From: JACMMS01 sp043758775
GTDB taxonomy: Bacteria > Pseudomonadota > Gammaproteobacteria > Burkholderiales > Methylophilaceae
Assembly: GCA_043758775.1 (NCBI GenBank)
Contig: JAYVMU010000008.1
Location: 1-56,193, forward strand
Length of the DNA stretch: 56,193 nt
Direction: 5' to 3'
Made by a program: the position numbers and the translations under genes. This document shows, in pieces, positions 43,278 through 51,241 of the stretch (its first letter is position 1; each line of letters opens with the position of its first letter). The notes below the pieces were generated by a model. The model was not told where the DNA came from, did not search any database, and was given only the letters and a program-made list of their open reading frames with translations.

Positions 43278-43928
43278 ATGAAAAAACAAGCGGGTTTTAC
43301 CCTTATCGAGTTAGCGATTGTGCTGGTTATTATCGGCCTGCTACTGGGTGGCGTGCTTAAAGGGCAAGAGCTGATTAATAGTGCAAAAGTCAAAAATATG
43401 GCTTCTGATTTTAAAAATACCCAAGTTTATATTTATGGGTATCAAGATAAATACAGAGCTTTACCTGGCGATGATAAAGCGGCTAGTGCGCACTTGGGTA
43501 CTGGCTTACCTAGTGATAATGGTAATGGTAATGGTGTTATTGAAGGACAGTGGAATTCGGTACTAACGACTGACGAGTCAGTTTTGTTTTGGAGACATGT
43601 AAGGCTTGCTGGGTTGGCTGCTGGACCAACTAATATTAGTGATGCGGCTTATTTTCCTACAAACGCTGATGGTGGCAGACTGGGCGTCCAGAGCGTATCT
43701 GGCTTTACAACTATTACTGGACCTACTCCGATGACAGGCGCTTATGTGATTTGCTCTGATGGGATATTGGGAAAATTTGCTATTCAGTTAGATTCAACTT
43801 TAGATGATGGTGAGGCTTCAACAGGTTCAGTCAGAGTTATTAAGTCAGGAACAACAGGCGCTGCATTAACAACGGCTGCAATAAATTTACTTCCTTCAGA
43901 TACTTATACAGTCTGTCTAGCGTTTTAA
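43278..43928 (+). CDS. Prepilin-like (pseudopilin) protein
   Basis: A 216-residue class III signal protein. The short leader MKKQAG is followed by F7 and the mature-chain Glu (E11) in GFTLIELAIVLVIIGLLLGG. The long N-terminal helix runs to about residue 55. The globular part contains ALPGDDK, an Asn/Gly-rich loop (77-90) and two late cysteines (C159, C213) that could close a disulfide. It is longer than typical PilA, and no other pilin gene is adjacent, so a type IV pilus or type II secretion role is undecided. The upstream sigma-54 promoter favours type IV pili. Confidence 0.85.
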   Translation: MKKQAGFTLIELAIVLVIIGLLLGGVLKGQELINSAKVKNMASDFKNTQVYIYGYQDKYRALPGDDKAASAHLGTGLPSDNGNGNGVIEGQWNSVLTTDESVLFWRHVRLAGLAAGPTNISDAAYFPTNADGGRLGVQSVSGFTTITGPTPMTGAYVICSDGILGKFAIQLDSTLDDGEASTGSVRVIKSGTTGAALTTAAINLLPSDTYTVCLAF

Positions 43929-43966
43929 GCCGCTGGGTTTTCTAGAATTTATTAATGATGTATTGC

Positions 43967-43994
43967 AAAAAAGCCCACTTCGGTGGGTTTTTTT
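43967..43994 (+). terminator. Terminator after the pseudopilin gene
   Basis: CCCAC (43974-43978) and GTGGG (43983-43987) enclose a TTCG tetraloop, flanked by an A-run and a T-run. Confidence 0.85.
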
Positions 43995-44123
43995 ATTGAA
44001 TCTAATCGTGTTAGTTTTACGTAAACTTTTAAAGCAGATATTTTTGGTTACACCAAACTGCTCAATTTGCATTAAAATAGCGGGCACAGTTTAAACAATA
44101 AAGTATTAATCACCCAAACCATT

Positions 44124-44930
44124 ATGACCGATAACATCGTCGAAATTGACAATTTAAGTTTTGGCTACAAAAATCGTTTGCTACACAAAGGCATTAACAT
44201 GCGCTTTGCACGTGGTAAGGTGGTTGCCATTATGGGTGGCAGCGGTAGCGGTAAAACTACGCTGTTACGCCTCATTGGTGGGCAATTAAAACCCTCAAAA
44301 GGTGAAGTTAGGGTGGGTGGTAAAGTTGTGCACAAGCAGGATCGTGCGGGTATTTATGAATTGCGTCGTAAAATGGGGATGTTATTTCAGATGGGTGCGT
44401 TGTTCACCGACTTGTCGGTGTATGAAAATGTCGCTTTCCCTATGCGTGAGCATACAGATTTACCTGAATCGATGATTCATAACTTAGTACTAATGAAACT
44501 CAATGCAGTAGGCTTGCGTGGCGCACATCAGCTTATGCCAACAGAGCTGTCTGGCGGCATGGCGCGTCGCGTCGCGCTGGCTCGTGCCGTGGCGTTGGAT
44601 CCAGATATTATTATGTATGATGAGCCTTTTGCTGGCTTGGACCCAATTTCTATGAGTGTGATTTGTGATTTAATTCGCACATTAAACGATGTCTTGGGTG
44701 CGACCTCTATTATCGTGACGCACGATGTAGATGAAACCTTCTCTTTTGCCGATTATATCTATTTTGTGGCGGATGGCGTTGTGGCGGCAGAAGGCACGCC
44801 AGATGAATTACGTAATTCAGATTTAGCGTTCGTACACCAGTTTGTACATGGTGAAAAAGATGGCCTTGTGCCATTTCATTATCCCGCACCGGATTATAAA
44901 ACCGAGTTGCTAGGCTTTAAAAATGCATAA
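44124..44930 (+). CDS. mlaF: Phospholipid ABC transporter ATPase MlaF
   Basis: Cytoplasmic ATPase of the MlaFEDB complex that exchanges phospholipids between inner membrane and the MlaC carrier. The 268-residue sequence has Walker A GGSGSGKT at 38-45, the signature LSGGMARR, and Walker B with IIMYDEPFAGLDP. It heads the mlaFEDCB run. TTAAAAT (44072) precedes it as a possible -10 element. Confidence 0.95.
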   Translation: MTDNIVEIDNLSFGYKNRLLHKGINMRFARGKVVAIMGGSGSGKTTLLRLIGGQLKPSKGEVRVGGKVVHKQDRAGIYELRRKMGMLFQMGALFTDLSVYENVAFPMREHTDLPESMIHNLVLMKLNAVGLRGAHQLMPTELSGGMARRVALARAVALDPDIIMYDEPFAGLDPISMSVICDLIRTLNDVLGATSIIVTHDVDETFSFADYIYFVADGVVAAEGTPDELRNSDLAFVHQFVHGEKDGLVPFHYPAPDYKTELLGFKNA

Positions 44931-44966
44931 AAATCTGCTTTTAATATTGTGTAAGGTGAATGGTGC

Positions 44967-45764
44967 ATGTATCTAATCACTAGCATCACTAAGACCATAC
45001 GCGGTATTGGTTCTCGTATGGTAGATCGTTTATGGCGCCTGGGTGCAGGTGCACGTTTGTTTATGCTCACCATTGTCTCATCTGGTGAGAGTTTCCGCAG
45101 ATTGCATTTAACCATCCGTGAAATCTATTTCACTGGTGTGCTGTCTATGCAAATTATTCTGGTGTCAGGATTTTTTGTTGGTATGGTGTTGGCATTGCAA
45201 ATGTTCTATGTGTTGCGCCAGTTTGGCTCGCCAGATTACACGGGCGTAGTGCTTGCATTGTCTATTATTCGTGAACTGGGCCCAGTGGTCACTGCTTTAC
45301 TGTTTGCGGGGCGTGCTGGAACTGCCATTACCGCGGAAATCGGCTTGATGAAAGCCACTGAACAGTTATCAGCGATGGAGATGATGGCAGTAAGCCCAAT
45401 TGCACGGGTTGTGGCACCAAGGTTTTGGGCAGGCGTAATTTCTATGCCAATTTTGGCATTAATGTTTTCTATGGTTGGCATACTAGGCGGCTATTTGGTT
45501 GCAGTGCCAATGCTTGGTGTTGACGACGGGGCGTTTTGGTCGCAAATGCAAGCGCAGGTTGATTTTAGATTTGATATTGTAAATAGTGTCATCAAAAGTG
45601 TGGTGTTCGGCGTTGCTTGTACCATGATTGCCTTGTTTGAAGGTTTTGACGCCCAACCTACTGCTGAAGGAGTAAGCCACGCTACTACACGTACGGTGGT
45701 TACTTCGTCACTCGCGGTTTTAGGTTTAGATTTTATATTAACTTCTTTGATGCTTCCAGTTTAA
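44967..45764 (+). CDS. mlaE: Phospholipid ABC transporter permease MlaE
   Basis: Integral permease of 265 residues with an N-terminal amphipathic helix (about 25-48) and five membrane helices. The conserved ELGPVVTALLFAGRAGTAITAEIGLMKATEQL segment and the late GFDAQPTAEGVSHATTRTVV motif identify it. It works with MlaF and MlaD. The start is 37 bases after mlaF. Confidence 0.94.
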   Translation: MYLITSITKTIRGIGSRMVDRLWRLGAGARLFMLTIVSSGESFRRLHLTIREIYFTGVLSMQIILVSGFFVGMVLALQMFYVLRQFGSPDYTGVVLALSIIRELGPVVTALLFAGRAGTAITAEIGLMKATEQLSAMEMMAVSPIARVVAPRFWAGVISMPILALMFSMVGILGGYLVAVPMLGVDDGAFWSQMQAQVDFRFDIVNSVIKSVVFGVACTMIALFEGFDAQPTAEGVSHATTRTVVTSSLAVLGLDFILTSLMLPV

Positions 45765-45807
45765 CAATAACCTGAAATTAGCATCTGAAAAAGAGAGTGG
45801 GGCGTAA

Positions 45808-46350
45808 ATGGAAAGAACAACAATTGATCTTTGGGTGGGTGTTTTTGTCGTGATGGGCATAGCGGCTTTATTTGGTCTGGCCATGAAAGTGGGCAATTTA
45901 ACCAGTAATAACTTGGGCAATACCTACATGGTCACGGCAGCTTTTGAGAATATTGGCGGCTTAAAGCGCAATGGTCCGGTTAAAAGCGCTGGTGTAGTCA
46001 TCGGGCGCGTGGACAATATTAAGTTTGACCCTAATAGCTATGAGGCTGTGGTAACGCTAAAGATAGATAGTCGCTATAAATTCTCTAAGGATACCGATGC
46101 TAGTATCTTAACGGCTGGTCTATTGGGCGAACAGTATTTGGGTTTAGAGACGGGTGGCGAAACTGCGACTCTAAAAGATGGCGATAAAATTACACATACA
46201 CAAGATGCGATGGTACTGGAAAAATTAATTAGCAAGTTTATGTTTAGCAAAGCCTCTGAAGGCACGACTCCGCCGCCAGCCACCGCGGCTTCGAGTGATA
46301 GTTTAACGGCTAACCCTTTAGATAAAGCTGAGTCAGCATTGGCTAAGTAA
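45808..46350 (+). CDS. mlaD: Phospholipid transport MCE protein MlaD
   Basis: Inner-membrane-anchored periplasmic protein of 180 residues. A single N-terminal helix (about 8-27) leads to one MCE domain (about 38-118) with the GGLKRNGPVKSAGVVIGRVDNI landmark. MCE hexamers form the hydrophobic channel above MlaE. The C-terminal 40 residues are low-complexity Ala/Ser/Pro, consistent with a flexible tail. Confidence 0.93.
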   Translation: MERTTIDLWVGVFVVMGIAALFGLAMKVGNLTSNNLGNTYMVTAAFENIGGLKRNGPVKSAGVVIGRVDNIKFDPNSYEAVVTLKIDSRYKFSKDTDASILTAGLLGEQYLGLETGGETATLKDGDKITHTQDAMVLEKLISKFMFSKASEGTTPPPATAASSDSLTANPLDKAESALAK

Positions 46351-46406
46351 GTAAAGATATTTAGTAACAATAATTTTAAATATTGATTTAGGTGAAAGAA
46401 CAGATA

Positions 46407-47027
46407 ATGAAAAAATTGATGCGATTAGTGATGGCGATGGCAATTTTATGCGGTGTAAGTTTTGCTCAAGCCGCAGAAGCGCCAGATGTGCTAGTGAAGC
46501 GAACGGCAGATGATGTGTTAACGATCATCAAGCAAGATAAAGATATTCAAGCAGGTAATCAGCAAAAATTATTTGCTTTAGCTGAAGAAAAAATCTTACC
46601 CAATTTCAATTTTGATACTGTTTCACGCTTAGTGTTAGGTAAAAACTGGTTGCGTGCTACACCAACACAAAAAACTGCGTTTCAAGCGGAATTTAAAAGC
46701 TTGTTGTTACGTACTTACGCAAGCGCACTTTCAAAATATAAAAATCAAACGATTGAATTTAAACCATTAAAAATGCAGCCTAGCGACACTGTGGTTACAG
46801 TAAAGTCGCTCGTTGAGCAATCTGGCGCACAACCTATAGCGCTTGACTATAGCTTGGAAAAGCAAGCCGATGGCAGCTGGAAAGTGTTTGATATTGTGGT
46901 TGAAGGCGTGAGTTTAGTCACTAATTATCGCAGTCAGTTTGGTGAAGAAATTCGTCAAAATGGTCTGGATTCATTGACTAAAAAATTAGCAGATAAAAAT
47001 AAAACTGACAAAAAGCAAACTGAATAA
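46407..47027 (+). CDS. mlaC: Periplasmic phospholipid carrier MlaC
   Basis: Soluble shuttle that carries phospholipid across the periplasm. The signal peptide (about 1-22, ending AQAAEA) is followed by an alpha/beta domain with QKLFALAEEKILPNFNFDTVSRLVLG and the late WKVFDIVVEGVSLVTNYRSQF motif of the family. I start at ATG 46407 because it gives a standard signal peptide; a GTG at 46392 extends the frame by five residues. mlaA, often found in such clusters, is not present here. Confidence 0.93.
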   Translation: MKKLMRLVMAMAILCGVSFAQAAEAPDVLVKRTADDVLTIIKQDKDIQAGNQQKLFALAEEKILPNFNFDTVSRLVLGKNWLRATPTQKTAFQAEFKSLLLRTYASALSKYKNQTIEFKPLKMQPSDTVVTVKSLVEQSGAQPIALDYSLEKQADGSWKVFDIVVEGVSLVTNYRSQFGEEIRQNGLDSLTKKLADKNKTDKKQTE

Positions 47028-47040
47028 CAAGGTATAAATT

Positions 47041-47325
47041 TTGGCACAAATCTTACAACAAGAGTCGCATTGGCATATTGATGGTGAAGTGGTATTTAAT
47101 AATGTGAGTAGTTTATTAGAAACTGCCACTAATTTTAATAGCGCACAGCCTACAGTCATTGATTTCGCCAAAGTGACTAATGTAGATACGTCGGCCATTA
47201 GCTTGATGCTGGAATGGCAGCGCCGTGCAATGATGGCTCATTCTAGTGTCAGTTTTGTGAATTTATCACCTAATTTGATTAGCCTAGCAAACTTGTATGG
47301 CGTTGAAGATATTATCTCGCAATAG
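47041..47325 (+). CDS. mlaB: STAS-domain protein MlaB
   Basis: A 94-residue STAS protein that regulates MlaF in the Mla complex. It shows the core strand-helix with VIDFAKVTNVDTSAISLMLEW, in which the TSAI segment matches the MlaB contact loop. TTG at 47041 is the start, with AAGGT seven bases upstream. It closes the mla operon, and hairpins follow. Confidence 0.88.
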   Translation: MAQILQQESHWHIDGEVVFNNVSSLLETATNFNSAQPTVIDFAKVTNVDTSAISLMLEWQRRAMMAHSSVSFVNLSPNLISLANLYGVEDIISQ

Positions 47326-47336
47326 GTCATCAATAA

Positions 47337-47372
47337 AATATAAGGCTGATAAAACCCTTATATTGAGTTTTT
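47337..47372 (+). terminator. Hairpin after mlaB (first of two)
   Basis: AATATAAGG (47337-47345) and CCTTATATT (47356-47364) form nine-base arms, followed by GAGTTTTT. The T-run is short, so this alone may be a weak terminator. Confidence 0.6.
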
Positions 47373-47405
47373 AGAATTTAACCTCATGTTAACCTCGTAG
47401 TCCTA

Positions 47406-47434
47406 TCGTCAATTTTGACGATTTTTTATTTTTT
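47406..47434 (+). terminator. Terminator before yadG (second of two)
   Basis: TCGTC (47406-47410) and GACGA (47417-47421) pair across AATTTT, with two further A-T pairs possible. TTTTTTATTTTTT follows. This is the stronger stop between mlaB and the ABC exporter. Confidence 0.8.
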
Positions 47435-47460
47435 ATATACCACCTTTTCAGAAAGTATTT

Positions 47461-48420
47461 TTGAGCTATTCAGCCGCTAAGTCTGCCGTAAAAATTGAAC
47501 AAGTGCATAAGCATTTTGGGACCCTGCACGCGCTGAATGGTGTTGATCTGACAATTGAACAAGGTGAGTTTTTTGCATTGTTAGGACCGAATGGCGCAGG
47601 TAAATCTACACTCATTAATACGCTCTCTGGCTTGCTAAGGCCAACGAGCGGTCAAATATCTGTGATGGGTTTTGATACTGTTAATCAATATCAACAAGCC
47701 CGTATGAGTTTAGGTGTAGTGCCGCAAGAGCTGGTATTTGACCCATTTTTTAATGTGCGCGAGATGCTGCGTTTTCAAGCAGGGTATTTCGGCCGTGGTC
47801 GCGAAAATGATGCTTGGGTCGATGAAGTGATTGAAAGCCTGGATTTGACGGATAAAGCACATACCAATATGCGTAAACTTTCTGGCGGTATGAAGCGTCG
47901 GGCGCTGATTGCGCAAGCATTGGTACATAAACCACCTGTCATCGTGTTGGATGAGCCTACAGCGGGTGTGGATGTTGAGCTACGCCAAATGCTGTGGGAG
48001 TTTATTAAAAAGCTTAATCGCGATGGCCATACGATTATTCTGACTACGCATTATCTGGAAGAAGCTGAAAACTTGTGTTCGCGTGTGGCAATGATGAAAC
48101 AAGGCGAAATCGTTGCATTGGATACCACCGCTAATCTCCTTAATACGTTTGCGGGTAAAAATTTGCGGGTAATTTTAGGTGATGTTACTTTGCCAAATTC
48201 ATTAAACACATTATTGCGCTCATCTGACAAAGGTATATTTACGTTTGGGTTGACCGATGTCAATCAAGTGGAGTATGTGCTGGCAGAACTGCGTGCAGCC
48301 AAGCTCAAAGTGCAAGATATGCAGCTAATAGAGGCGGATTTAGAGGATGTATTTTTATCTTTAGTCGGTAGCAATCAAGGTGATTCAAGCCAGTTCTCGC
48401 CCGTGGTGCATAGTCTATGA
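47461..48420 (+). CDS. yadG: ABC exporter ATPase (YadG-like)
   Basis: A 319-residue ATPase with Walker A GPNGAGKST, signature LSGGMKRR and Walker B VIVLDEPTAGVD. The extra C-terminal part after about 230 is typical of exporters of the ABC-2 class. It overlaps the permease gene by four bases. E. coli YadG/YadH have no firm substrate. The start is TTG at 47461 with a weak AGAAAG upstream. Position between mla and ibaG/murA suggests an envelope function. Confidence 0.9.
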   Translation: MSYSAAKSAVKIEQVHKHFGTLHALNGVDLTIEQGEFFALLGPNGAGKSTLINTLSGLLRPTSGQISVMGFDTVNQYQQARMSLGVVPQELVFDPFFNVREMLRFQAGYFGRGRENDAWVDEVIESLDLTDKAHTNMRKLSGGMKRRALIAQALVHKPPVIVLDEPTAGVDVELRQMLWEFIKKLNRDGHTIILTTHYLEEAENLCSRVAMMKQGEIVALDTTANLLNTFAGKNLRVILGDVTLPNSLNTLLRSSDKGIFTFGLTDVNQVEYVLAELRAAKLKVQDMQLIEADLEDVFLSLVGSNQGDSSQFSPVVHSL

Positions 48421-49193
48421 ATCTGATTCCAGCATCAAGACGTGGTATGTGGACGTTATTTAAAAAAGAGCTGCTACGCTTCTGGCGTGTAGCTTTTCAA
48501 ACCGTAGCATCGCCAGTATTAACGTCATTACTGTATCTATTGATATTTTCACACGTACTATCAGGCCATGTGCAGGTGTATGCTGGTGTACCTTACACGG
48601 CATTTCTAATCCCTGGTTTGATGATGATGACATTGTTGCAAAACTCATTTGCTAATAGCTCATCTAGCCTTATTCAGGCTAAAGTCATGGGTAGTATTGT
48701 ATTTTTATTATTAACACCACTGACATTTTTAGAGTTTTTTATTGCATTTTTGTCGGCATCTGTGATTCGTGGCTTGACTGTTGGCTTGACTGTGTATTTG
48801 GTCGCAATGTGGTTTGTCGATATTCCACTTGATCATCCATTATGGATTTTAACTTTCGCGCTTCTTGGTAGCGGTTTAATGGGCGCATTTGGCATTATCG
48901 CGGGGATATGGGCCGATAAGTTTGATCAGATGGCCGCGTTCCAAAACTTTATCATTATGCCGCTCACGTTCTTATCAGGCGTGTTCTATTCGATTCATTC
49001 ATTACCAGCTTTCTGGCAAAAAGTATCACAAGTTAACCCGTTCTTTTATATGATTGATGGCTTTAGATATGGATTTTTTGGCCAAAGTGATGTATCGCCA
49101 TGGTTGAGTTTTGCTGTTGTTGGCACGACTTTTCTAGTGTTAGCATGGATTACGTTAAGAATGTTAAAATCGGGCTATAAATTGCGTGGCTAA
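48417..49193 (+). CDS. yadH: ABC-2 type permease (YadH-like)
   Basis: Polytopic permease of 258 residues with six membrane segments. It has an N-terminal amphipathic stretch (LFKKELLRFWRVAFQTV) and the ABC-2 motif FIIMPLTFLSGVFYSIHSLP, followed by NPFFYMIDGFRYGFFG. The start codon overlaps the yadG stop (ATGA), so translation is coupled. The substrate is unknown. Confidence 0.9.
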   Translation: MNLIPASRRGMWTLFKKELLRFWRVAFQTVASPVLTSLLYLLIFSHVLSGHVQVYAGVPYTAFLIPGLMMMTLLQNSFANSSSSLIQAKVMGSIVFLLLTPLTFLEFFIAFLSASVIRGLTVGLTVYLVAMWFVDIPLDHPLWILTFALLGSGLMGAFGIIAGIWADKFDQMAAFQNFIIMPLTFLSGVFYSIHSLPAFWQKVSQVNPFFYMIDGFRYGFFGQSDVSPWLSFAVVGTTFLVLAWITLRMLKSGYKLRG

Positions 49194-49261
49194 ATTTATA
49201 AAAGAATAGTAAGTTACGAAGCGCAACTTATTACAGAAAAGCAAATTAAGGGGTTAATCAA

Positions 49262-49504
49262 TTGTTAAGTGCAGTACAACTAGAAAATTATATTACCCAG
49301 CACTTATCGTGCGATTACATCAAAGTGTTAGGTGATGACGGTACGCACTTTGAGGCTGTAATTGTGAGCCCAGCTTTTTTAGGTAAAGGCATGGTGCAAC
49401 AGCATCAATTAGTTTATGCGGCACTTGGCGACAGGATGCGCGCTGAGATACATGCGCTGTCGATGAAAACGTATACGCCCGAAGCCTGGGCAAATAAAAA
49501 GTAA
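49262..49504 (+). CDS. BolA-family protein (IbaG/YrbA type)
   Basis: An 80-residue BolA-like protein with the VLGDDGTHFEAVIVSPAF strand segment and conserved late HALSMKTYTPEAW. BolA proteins pair with monothiol glutaredoxins over a shared [2Fe-2S] cluster. The start is TTG at 49262 after a strong AAGGGG. It sits upstream of grxD and murA; in E. coli the orthologue ibaG directly precedes murA. The target is probably iron-sulfur or acid-stress related by family, not shown here. Confidence 0.9.
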   Translation: MLSAVQLENYITQHLSCDYIKVLGDDGTHFEAVIVSPAFLGKGMVQQHQLVYAALGDRMRAEIHALSMKTYTPEAWANKK

Positions 49505-49524
49505 ATTTCGTCGCGATACTTTGC

Positions 49525-49586
49525 TGTGCATCAGTTTTTATTACATCGCATATTTTTTATATGCAAGTGATAAAAATTGTTGCACA
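49525..49586. repeat. Long imperfect inverted repeat between bolA and grxD
   Basis: Arms 49525-49544 and 49567-49586 pair at 19 of 20 positions in RNA, two as G-U wobbles. An inner GCATAT/ATATGC stem (49548-49553, 49559-49564) is closed by a five-T loop. No T-run follows, so it is not a standard terminator. Confidence 0.7.
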
Positions 49587-49651
49587 ACTTGTCTTAACTT
49601 AGAAATTTACTTTTTATTAAGAATTTTGAATATTAAACTTAGGAGTTAAAT

Positions 49652-49963
49652 ATGGACGCGCAAGAAACGATTAAAAATCAAGTCACTAGCAATGCTGTAG
49701 TCTTGTATATGAAAGGTAATCCGAAATTTCCACAATGCGGTTTTTCAAATCTTGCGACACAAATCTTAGATGCCTGCAATGCAAAATACACGGCGATTGA
49801 TGTGTTAGCAGATCCAGCAATTCGTGAAGGCATCAAGACTTACGCTAACTGGCCAACGATTCCTCAGCTTTATATCAAAGGTGAGTTTGTCGGTGGTGCA
49901 GACATTATGCGAGCGATGTATGAAAACGGTGAGTTGCAAACAGCACTGAATGAGGCTGTTTAA
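49652..49963 (+). CDS. grxD: Monothiol glutaredoxin (CGFS type)
   Basis: A 103-residue glutaredoxin with the CGFS active site C29-G-F-S32 in PKFPQCGFSN, the WPTIPQLYIKGEFVGGAD glutathione-binding stretch and a normal C-terminus. CGFS glutaredoxins carry [2Fe-2S] clusters and pair with BolA proteins, such as the one upstream. AGGAG precedes the ATG. The stop codon is directly followed, in the same frame, by the TTG start of murA. Confidence 0.93.
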   Translation: MDAQETIKNQVTSNAVVLYMKGNPKFPQCGFSNLATQILDACNAKYTAIDVLADPAIREGIKTYANWPTIPQLYIKGEFVGGADIMRAMYENGELQTALNEAV

Positions 49964-51241
49964 TTGGATAAGCTAGTCATTCGCGGTGGCAATCGATTAA
50001 ACGGTGAAATTACCATTTCGGGTGCAAAAAATGCGGCATTGCCAATTTTATGTGCTGCGTTGTTGGCTGAAACACCTTTGCGACTTTCCAGTGTTCCATT
50101 GTTAAAAGACGTCGGCTCTACCATTAAATTGCTCGAACAGATGGGTGCTCAAGTGACTGTTAATGGCGATAATGTCACTCTAGACGCTGGTCATATCCAT
50201 ACAAAAGAAGCGCCTTACGAGATGGTGAAAACCATGCGTGCTTCCATTTTGGTATTAGGTCCTTTATTGGCACGCTTTGGTCACGCACGTGTTTCCTTGC
50301 CGGGTGGATGTGCTATTGGTTCACGTCCGGTAGACTTGCACATTAAAGGTCTGCAAGCGATGGGTGCAGAAATTCACATTGAGCATGGCTATATTGAGGC
50401 GACTACTGCACATTTGCCAAATAAGCGTTTGCAAGGCGCACGTTACTATATGGATTTAGTGACGGTAACGGGTACTGAAAACCTGATGATGGCTGCCAGC
50501 TTGGCGAACGGTATTACTGTACTGGAAAATGCTGCTAAAGAGCCAGAAGTGGTTGATATGGCAGAGTGTTTGATTAAGATGGGTGCAAAAATTACCGGTG
50601 CTGGTACAGATGTGATTACCATTGAAGGCGTTGAACGTCTTTCAGGCGCGGTGCATGCTGTGGTGTGTGATCGCATAGAAGCCGGCACTTACTTAGTCGC
50701 CACGGCAATGGCGGGTGGCAAGGTTAAGCTTAACAACGCACGCGCAGATTTATTAGATGCAGTAATTGAAAAGCTACGCGATGCTGGTGCAATTGTGACC
50801 AGCGATGCCAATAGTATTACCGTAGAGGCTGATGGTTACACAAAATTAAAAGCGGTAAATGTCCGTACTGCGCCGCATCCTGCTTTTCCGACGGATATGC
50901 AAGCGCAGTTTATGGCGCTGAATATCGTGGCGGAAGGCGTATCGAAAGTTACAGAAACTATTTTTGAAAATCGGTTTATGCACGTACAGGAAATGCAACG
51001 TTTGGGGGCAGATATTAGCATTGATGGCAATACAGCATTGGTAAAAGGTGTACCTTACTTAGATGGCGCCACAGTGATGGCAACCGATTTACGTGCTTCA
51101 GCAAGTCTGGTATTAGCGGGTTTGGTTGCACGTGGTGAAACGATTATAGAACGTATTTATCATTTGGATCGTGGTTATGAAAACTTGGAAGCCAAGCTCA
51201 ATAGCTTGGGCGCCGATGTGAAAAGAGTTAAAACAGTATGA
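49964..51241 (+). CDS. murA: UDP-N-acetylglucosamine 1-carboxyvinyltransferase MurA
   Basis: First committed step of peptidoglycan synthesis: transfer of enolpyruvate from PEP. The 425-residue protein has the two-domain EPT fold with GGNRLNGEITISGAKNAALPIL at the start. The fosfomycin-binding cysteine is present at about C116 in GGCAIGSRP, so it belongs to the Cys type. The start is TTG at 49964, with GAGG eight bases upstream inside grxD. It overlaps hisG by four bases, linking wall synthesis and histidine genes in one transcript. Confidence 0.96.
   Translation: MDKLVIRGGNRLNGEITISGAKNAALPILCAALLAETPLRLSSVPLLKDVGSTIKLLEQMGAQVTVNGDNVTLDAGHIHTKEAPYEMVKTMRASILVLGPLLARFGHARVSLPGGCAIGSRPVDLHIKGLQAMGAEIHIEHGYIEATTAHLPNKRLQGARYYMDLVTVTGTENLMMAASLANGITVLENAAKEPEVVDMAECLIKMGAKITGAGTDVITIEGVERLSGAVHAVVCDRIEAGTYLVATAMAGGKVKLNNARADLLDAVIEKLRDAGAIVTSDANSITVEADGYTKLKAVNVRTAPHPAFPTDMQAQFMALNIVAEGVSKVTETIFENRFMHVQEMQRLGADISIDGNTALVKGVPYLDGATVMATDLRASASLVLAGLVARGETIIERIYHLDRGYENLEAKLNSLGADVKRVKTV

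Noticed and set aside
47337..47434. A gene or small RNA in the mlaB-yadG gap
   Set aside because: The two hairpins with T-runs are explained as terminators, and no coding frame is present.
49652..51241. grxD-murA as one broken fusion gene
   Set aside because: Both proteins are full length with normal termini and murA has its own ribosome-binding site, so two genes are the simpler reading.
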